Assembly (NCBI GenBank): GCA_948144175.1 | Contig: CANXME010002010.1 | Coordinates: 434,001 to 498,000, forward strand | Direction: 5' to 3' | DNA: 64,000 bases | DNA from: Closterium sp. NIES-65 | Taxonomy: Eukaryota; Streptophyta; Zygnematophyceae; Desmidiales; Closteriaceae | Shown: one piece after another, positions 56,840 to 64,000 of the stretch | Layout of the letters: each line of letters opens with the position of its first letter | Position numbering within the stretch: position 1 is the first letter of the stretch | Notes under the pieces: model-generated | Seen by the model: the letters and a program-made list of their open reading frames with translations, nothing else | Told to the model about the DNA's origin: nothing | The model's database searches: none | Translations under genes and position numbers: made by a program

Positions 56840-59800
56840 ATGTCGGCCGCCCCGAAACTCGGCGAAGTGACGCCGACTTCGCAGGACTTCCCTCTGTATC
56901 TCGACCTGGGCAGTGGACTCACTGCCAAGCTCGACGAACACGACTACGCCGTCCTCGTAGACCATAGGCTAGAGTTCAACGCCCGTTGCTTGGGATTCGG
57001 CCTCAAGTGAGTGCCCGTATTGTGATGTCGACGTCGACCGCTGGATACCTTGCAGGTCGACGTCGATAGGGTAGTCCCACGTTAGGGTTTAGATCACTAC
57101 TCGGTGACGCACGCAGCCGTAGGTAGGCATCGTACTCCGATCACTACAGTAGGTCGGTGCCCGCATCGGTAGGCGCCATTGATTACAACGTAGCGACGGT
57201 GGTGCACCGTTCTACTCTAGCCATCCTCGTCCGTTGTCGGTTCCAGAACCCACGTGTCCATCCGTCGTGCCGTGCACGTCCTCAAACACATCTACTACCC
57301 ATGCATGCGTGCAGGTACGCATGGATTCGCGCGGCGCCGCCCAACATGCGATTGTGGTCCATAGGACTCGGCCGGCTTCGGGGGGCGATGGGCAAGGAAG
57401 ACCACTCATGCTTTGCAACGGTGTTCGACGCCGACGTAGCTGTTATCCCTCTGCATTCGAGGTGAGCCTAAGTCATGATGGTGTGCCATGATGCCTATGT
57501 CGCTGCTCCGTTCTGATCGACGTCGTGGTGCCTAGCCTGTGCAGCATCGCACCGCTTTCAGGGGCACATTGCAGCGTCGTGGTCATCCTGTACCCCGGCG
57601 ACTTGTTGCGGGCCGGGGGAGAGACGATCAGGACCTCTGTCCGGCACTTCGACCCGCAAACCGTGAAGCAGTGGCACCGCGACGAGGCGATCCGCGTGCT
57701 GAAGTGAGCTCGATAGTGTAGTCGACGACGCATGCAATTTCGCCGCTGGGCGTTAAGCAAGTGTACTAACGATATGTGCCATGTTGCTTCAGGTTTTTCC
57801 GGGCGGCGGTGCTGGCCGAGCTCGGCCGCGATGGCCGGCACTGGGAGTGGCCGAAGCCTTCTGCTGAAGAGGTGGCGGCCAAGCTCGCCGACTTCAATGA
57901 ACCCGTTCGAGATGTGAGTACCGATCGTTTTAACCGTCCTAGCGCGATGCCATCGCCGCCGTCGGTGCTCATCCTTGCCCTCTGCTCTGTTGTTTGCAGA
58001 AAATGCGCGACACCGTCCGGGATGGCGACGCAGGCTCTGGCCTCCTATCAATGAGCGCGCTGTGCTGGGTGGTGAAGAGGATGGATCGCCTGACCGGCGA
58101 CGACCGTCGCAGAGCGACCAGCATGGACAAGGTCCTCGTTTCGGGGTTGAAGGAGCAGCGGATTCGGATGATGACATACATCAAGGAACACGTCGCACGC
58201 AGACGGTCAGGCCATGTCGGAGTTGGTGCCGATGCCTGTGACGACAACGCCGCGGAGCCCCCTTCGGCATCCCAAGCAGTCGGTGTCGCCGACACCAGCG
58301 GAGAGGCCGGAGACGGCGTCGACAAGGCAGATGAGGAGGCAGAAAGGGCTGTGGCGAGGACCGCGGATCAGGAAAAGGAGGAGGAGGAGGATGATGACAC
58401 CGACGATCAGGATGATAACGAGGAGGATCGTGAGGAGCGTGAGCAGGGGCATGGACAGGAGGAGGAGGAGGAGGAGGAGGAGGAGGAGGAGGAGGAGGAG
58501 GAGGAGGAGGAGGAGGACGAGGACGAGGACGAGGAGGAGGAGGAGGAGGAGGAGGATGAGGAGGAGGAGGAGGAGAAGGAGGCGGCGGCGGCGGAGGCCG
58601 TGGAGCAGGGTTTCGGGTCGGTGGAGCAGGTGGCGGAGGGGGAGAAGCAGCAAGAGGGGGAGGAGGAGGTAGAGTTCCCCTGGGTCGAATTCGAGATGGA
58701 GGATGTTGAGGGAGCGGCGGCGGTGGCCGTGGAGGGAGCGGCGGCGGCCGTGGAGGGAACGGGTGGGATGTCGGCGGATGTTGTGTACGTGCGAGGGGAG
58801 GGTGCCGATGCGGAGAATGTCGGCGTGGAGGAGGCGCACGTGGTCGGCAATGTGGTTGGCGACGCGAAGGAGGAGGATAACGTCGCGGCCCCGACGCCGA
58901 CGGGCGTGGAGACCACCACAGGGAACGCAGGGGTGGAACGCCGGGGTGGAGCGGTAGAGGCGGGCCGTCAACCGGGTTCCTCAGCAGCTGGTCGGCAGGC
59001 AACGCCGGCCGTCGTCGCGCAGCTGCGACATGAGAACATGTGGCTGAGGGCAGAAAATGCTCGACTCGAGACGGCGCTCGGAGTGGAGAGGGGTCGGGTG
59101 GACAGGTTCGCGATGGGGATTGGCCACCTCGTGGACAAGCTCAGGTCGTTGGCCGACCAGGTCGCCACCTCCGACCAGGACGCGTCGAGTCGGCTGATGG
59201 ACGCGTCCTTGACCATGGCGACGACCGTGACGGAGAACATCACCGCCAACATGGGTGAAGCATGGGAGGCGATGAAGGCGTACGCCGAGAGGGCAGAGAG
59301 CTGGTTGGACGATCTAGAGAATCCGGAGGGGTTTATGGCGGTGCAACGTGCGAACGCGGTCGTCGCCCTGGGCAACCACGTGGACGAAGCGAGGAAGGGA
59401 TTGGAGGAATACATATCGAAGCACCTAGTCGCCGCGCAGACCAACATCGCCGCCGCGGTAACTCAACGCGTCGCCATCCCGCCGCCCACGCAGCCCGCCC
59501 CACCGCCAGCCTTCCCGGACGAGCTCATGAAGTCTTTCAAGGCGGACGTGTTGAAGGCGGTGACTGAGGCCACCCAGCAGTCGTTTGCTGCGTCCGGGTT
59601 AAACCTCATGACCCAGGTGATCGGCCATCTGGTGCCTGGTCGGCATGGGTCGTCGCCGTCGGACAACGAGGCCGACAAGAAGGGTGCGAAAAGGGCGGGC
59701 GGCGGAGATGATGCGTTGAGCTCGAAGCGGAGCAAGGGAGCCGATGGGAGCCGCGGCGTCGGCCAGGCGGGTCCAGGCGGCTCGCGGGGCAAGGGAGCCG

Positions 59801-62255
59801 ATGGGAGCGGAGGTACGAGCGTGGTCGACCAGCTGAAGAAGAACGGGGCCAAGGTGATAAGGACGCACGGCAAGGGCGATGGAATCAGGAGTGCGGAGGG
59901 GGGCCCTGCCGACCAGGTTGCCGCTCAAGAGGCTGGACCAACAGCCCCGCCATTGGTCGCCGAGAAGCCGGCCAGTCTAGCGACCGCACCAACGGCGATA
60001 GATGGCGGCGCCAAAACCGTCAAGGTACCGTCCGTCGGAGTGGCGGGGACCACGTCGATCCCCCGCAAACCCCCTGCGGCTAGCAGCGCGCCGGTCGCCC
60101 CGTCAGCTGCCAACAACGATGGGCCGTCCCTTGCGGCTACTCCAGCACCAGCAGGCACGTCTGCCGCCAAGGTTGACGCGGTGGATGCTGCGGCTAACCG
60201 CGCTGGTCCGTCCGCCCCAAAGGCGAATGCGCTCAGGGAGATGCTCGGCCGCATGGAGACCCATCGACAGGACGTGCAGCAGCCTCCCGTGGTCGGTACC
60301 GCGCCGGCCACAACAGCACGTCGCTCGGTCACTCCCCAGGTCGCCGCCACAACGTCCAGTGCCCCACCTACCGCGCCTATCATCGCCGCCCGTCCTCCTG
60401 TGGACCCAAAGTCCGCGTTGCTTCGCGCCCGGTTAGGCGCACGTGCTGCGGCTACGCCAGCACGGGCTCAGCCGGTATCCAGCTCATGCGCGTCGCCGAC
60501 GTCAGTGACCGTAGCTGCACACACACTCGGTGCGGCTACTGTCGAGGCGGTGGCGGAGAAGGGCGTGAGTGCAGCGCTAGCCACGGGCGGCAGATCAGTT
60601 GACCCTGCACAGGCGGCGAAGGACCACAACGACGCCGATATCGCTGCCATCCAGGACCTGTTGGAAGCGGTAAACCGCCCCAAGCAGCCCCCTGTGCTGG
60701 CCATCTTGGACTCGGCGAGTCCCATCGGCTGTACAGCGGAGCCAAAGACGACCACTGCTGCGGTCGGAGCGGGAAAGTCGAAACGGAATGGGACGGTCGA
60801 CGCAGGGAAAGCGAGGCCGAGCTCGAAGAAGAAAACATGGGCGACATCGGCGATGGTGAAGTCGGTGCAGAAAGGACAGGGGATGTCGACGGCGATGTTG
60901 GAGAAGGAGAAGGAGGAGGAGATGGAGAAGAAGAAGGAGGAGGAGAAGGAGAAGGAGAAGGAGAAGGAGGAGGACGAGAAGAAGGAGGAGGAGGAGGAAA
61001 AGGAGGAGAAGGAGGAGGAGGAGGAGAAGGTGGAGGAGGCGGAGGTGGGGGAGGAGGAGAAGGAGAAGGAGGAGGAGAAGGAGGAGGAGGAGGAGGAGGC
61101 GGCGACGGAGGAGGAGAAGGTGAAGGTGAAAGAACGGAAGGGTCATGGCATCCGCCACGACACCACGGGCGACAAGCAAGGGTGGGTGGGCGAGATTAAG
61201 GTGGTCGGGAACGAGAGCAGATACATCGGCAAGTCCCGCGACAAGATGGAGCTGGCGTACCTTCACTCGATTGTGTACCTCCTGTACGACGGTTACGTCA
61301 GCAAGATCCTCATGGCCGAGCTCACCGGCTTGGAGGAAACAGTGATGAAGCAGTGGAGGGCGGTGTGGAAGGAAGTCCGGTTCTTGCCGACTGGGATGTG
61401 GACGGTGATATGGGCACGGGGCGCGTTCCTCCCCAAGACACGGTAAGTCGGATAAACGTCGGCCAAGCTATGATGTCGACGTCGGCGTTCCTAACGGCCA
61501 GTTTCGTGTGATTGCGTGACAGGTTCGATGATATCCTCGGGAAGTATCGAGCGTACAAGACATCAGGCGATGCGCACCAAGATGCGCTTTTGCCCGCGAT
61601 TTGGTTCCCCGTCGATGCCGACAAGTCGGATGCAATGATGTCGGCCATGATTGATCGCGTGTCCATGTGCGCGGCGTATGGGATGGTCGCTGCATCCGCG
61701 GCGAGAATGGAGGGCGACACGGATCAGAAGACGGCGAAGGTCGCACAGGCGCTGTCGGCCTCCGCTTGCGCCCTGTGGTGCTTAGTGGATGGCGACGGCG
61801 CCCAGGTGGCTGATGCCGTCCGCGAAGGGAAGGCGGCGGCGATGTTGGTCGGCGCCAACGAGACTACCGCCGCCGAGTTCTAGAAGGTCATGACGGCGGT
61901 GCTGGAGGCCGCGATCAGCAGGCAGCAACCCCTTGGGGAGGTTGCGCACAACGTCGCACCGGCGCTGGAGTCCACCGCTTTGGCCAAAGCCTATCCGGGG
62001 TTGGATGTTGAAGCCGAGGCCAAACTGATCGCACGAGCGACGGTGGAAACCCTCGCGTTTTGGGGAATGTGCCCCGTGGATGGGCCGAAACTCAGGAAGA
62101 TCGGCATCGCGGTGCCGCTTGACGCGCAGATGGAGTACGACATCGAACACAGGGGGAGGAAGAGGCCGAGGGGCAAGCAGGGCAAGGAGAGCTCGGGGAA
62201 GAAGGGGAAGAAGGGCAGAGCGGGCAAGGACAGCACGGCGGCGTAGTCGGCATAA
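56840..62255 (+). CDS. unrecognised large acidic/coiled-coil protein, six exons, two in-frame TAG
   Basis: Join 56840-57006, 57315-57461, 57545-57703, 57793-57913, 58000-61442, 61523-62255; every intron is GT..AG with GTGAG or GTAAG donors and phases fit. The model has 1,590 codons. Exons 1-4 encode a compact domain (residues 1-198) I do not recognise. Exon 5 holds Glu-rich tracts (residues about 322-395 and 1164-1240), a Leu-rich coiled-coil-like stretch (about 536-590), Ala/Pro-rich linkers and, at its end, a folded-looking segment (NESRYIGKSRDKMELAYL to FLPTGMWTVIWARG). The C-terminus is Lys/Arg-rich, suggesting a nuclear protein. TAG at codon 1466 (61881-61883) and 1587 (62244-62246) interrupt an otherwise open last exon that ends SA-TAA. 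If TAG is a stop, the protein ends at residue 1465. Host gene or transposon gene: undecided. Confidence 0.65.
58455..58600 (+). repeat. coding GAG/GAC microsatellite (poly-Glu tract)
   Basis: Nearly pure GAG repeats with a few GAC, encoding a run of Glu and Asp in exon 5 of the unrecognised gene. A second Glu/Lys tract lies at 60897-61125. Confidence 0.9.
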
Positions 62256-62995
62256 CAATCTGCCATGGGCGGCAGGAGGGAGCGCAAGTAGGTCTTCTTG
62301 CTAGGATGGCCTGGTATGGGCGGCGTCGATTATGTGTTTTTTTTGGGATTTCTTTTTTCGTTTGATTGTATAGTTTTCGTTGGGATTTCTTTTGTTGGCT
62401 GTAACTTTTTGGTAGTGCATGTTACTAGAACACTCCTCGGCAAGGTCGACCTTATCTCTACCATGTTACTCAAATGCGGGCCCAGTTCGATGAACCCCGT
62501 CGGCGTATAGCAACTCGGCGTCGACATAGTGCGTCTGGCTGTATGCATGTATATACTCGGCGATGAGCCTCGTCGGCTATGCCGAGATGGTCAATGGTCG
62601 GCGCTTTGGGGAATGTGCCGCGCCGCCCAGGTGGCCGAAACTCTAGGAGGTCGGCATCGATGTGCCGTTTGACGCGCATATCGAGCGGGCATGGACAGCA
62701 CGGATGCGTAGTCGGCGCACGGAGGGAGCGCTAGGTGGTATGATTGCTCGGTTATAGCGTGATCGGCGCCGTTTGCGCCGTTTGCATGCAGTCAGGGATG
62801 TCGACATGAATAAGGCACAATGAATTGCACACACATGGTGGCGACTATGTCGGAGTCCGACATATCTGGTTCGGATGTATGTGTTGGATCATGTATGTTC
62901 GTGTTGCATGAGAATCAACAAGTACGATGGGAACACTACGGTTTGCTAAATCAGGGCATCATCAACCTACGCTAACACATATACACCGAGGATCT
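62256..62995. other. region between convergent genes, with a decayed copy of the upstream gene's tail
   Basis: 62590-62715 matches 62057-62250: TTTGGGGAATGTGCC, then TGGCCGAAACTC, then GGTCGGCATCGATGTGCCG, then TGCGTAGTCGGC. It is a partial, diverged duplicate of the last exon. The rest (62300-62580) is T-rich and fits a 3' untranslated or intergenic region. No other gene is seen. Confidence 0.6.
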
Positions 62996-64000
62996 TCATG
63001 CCGACTTCTTGCGCTTTGACGGAGGACGCTGCGCAGGTGCGGTCTGCTTGGCCAAGTCGGCCACGGTCTTCGGCATCTGCTCCTCCCAGGTGTCTGGAAA
63101 CAGGCGGTCGACCCACGTCGTCGGCTTCAGCTCGAGCGCCACCAGCGCACAGGCGAGGCGTAGCTTCGAGACCACCTTGGGGCCAAGCCCCTTGACGCCC
63201 ATGCCAGGCTCCTTGGACATCGTCGGTGCCGTCTCCGGGTTGAGCACCGTGAGGGCATCGCAGAAGCTCCCAATGCCCGGTGACGCGATCGTGTTCAGTG
63301 CATCGACCACGGCTTCGGTGTCGGCATCGCCGTCGCTCGCGCGTAGCTGGCGCACCGCATCCATGGCCTTCAGCATGCGGCGCACCCTCATGTTGAGTGC
63401 ACCCTGGGTCGCGCCTTTGAGGAGGGTGTGGCGGTCGATGAACCCCGGCTCGGCGACCCTGTCGCAAAGACGACGGGTGTCATTGGCGGTGGCGGAGTTC
63501 CAGAGGCGCCAAGCGTCCCGCACGGTCTTTGAATCCCGCCAAGGTTGCACCACGTTGAGCTCGTAACTGGCCTCCTCTGCTGTCTGGGGGGGTGGCGGGG
63601 GTTTCCCATCATCTCTCTTGGCTCCGGTCCCCGTGTTGGCCGAATCCGCGGAGCCACCCTCGCCCGGAGTTTGATCGGTAGCCGACGGCGGCGCCGCCGG
63701 CATCCTCCGGGCTTCTGACACACGGAGTGCCTCGGTGAGTCGAGCAAGCTCGGAGGTGAGCGACGCGATGGTGTCGTTTTGCTTCTCGATCGTCTCCTGA
63801 AAGCCTAGCTTCTCGAGCGCCGAGCGCTCGACCTCCTTCTTCAGCGCCTCCTTGAGGGACATGTTGTGATACTGGGTGTCCATGCGCACGGATATTTCCT
63901 GCAATGTTGGGTGTGCGGAAAGGCGACAAGAGGTTAGAATTCACCGGCTAAAATTCAACGACGCCGACGTGGTCGGCAACTCACCTCCGGTTGTATCTGA
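62996..64000 (-). CDS. unrecognised coiled-coil protein, 3' exons (runs off the right edge)
   Basis: The exon 63898-62996 is preceded by an intron (63984-63899, GTGAGT..TTGCAG) and a 16-nt piece of the previous exon (64000-63985); phases fit. The visible 300 residues start with a probable coiled coil (SLKEALKKEVERSALEKLGF, then SELARLTEALRVSEAR), a Pro/Gly-rich linker, then a helical domain (WRDSKTVRDAWRLWNSATAN to VVSKLRLACALVALELKPTT) and a basic tail PSKRKKSA ending in TGA. I do not recognise the family. The tail codons AAG TCG GCA stop resemble the end of the convergent gene (TAG TCG GCA stop), hinting that the two are related or part of one element. Confidence 0.6.

Overview
This window is eukaryotic nuclear DNA, very GC-rich and dominated by transposable elements. 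Spliceosomal introns (GT..AG), LTR retrotransposons primed by an initiator-Met-type site (TGGTATCAGAGC and variants), miniature LTR elements (TRIMs) and an XTH-like GH16 gene point to a streptophyte (plant or charophyte-type green alga). I cannot name the species.

Layout. 1-13.75 kb is a nest whose left ends lie outside the window: a Ty1/copia element (C3) sits in a Ty3/gypsy element (GYP-1), which sits in a copia element (A1), which sits in an older copia (E). 13.75-17.85 kb is a decayed gypsy (GYP-2) split by a tandem TRIM array. 17.85-36.48 kb is a second nest: an internally deleted copia (A2) is split by a decayed copia (B), which carries a non-autonomous LTR element (20.1-22.9 kb), a solo LTR (24.2-24.4 kb) and a young full-length copia (C1, 27.5-34.9 kb). 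36.5-44.35 kb is a pogo/Tigger-like transposase fragment split by a second young copia (C2). 44.35-45.63 kb holds a solo LTR and a TRIM relic. 45.6-54.7 kb is a GH16 gene with a signal peptide; its intron 1 carries a full-length copia (D) and a TRIM lies just downstream of its last recognisable exon. 56.8-64 kb holds two convergent, spliced genes that I do not recognise.

The most striking signal concerns the genetic code. In the best-preserved reading frames (five copia polyproteins and the unrecognised six-exon gene) every in-frame stop I could place is TAG, mostly where related copies have CAG (Gln), with no TAA or TGA. Two of these TAG sites are shared between independent copies, and the young elements have near-identical LTRs and perfect target-site duplications. 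Either TAG is read as Gln (or efficiently read through), or deamination of methylated CAG (CHG) sites is making these stops. The data here cannot decide between them.

A second unusual signal is the TRIM family. Its LTR end, primer-binding site and internal start together form a tRNA-like region with A-box and B-box motifs at tRNA spacing. One locus is a three-LTR tandem array with a perfect 5-bp target duplication, suggesting that it moved as a unit.
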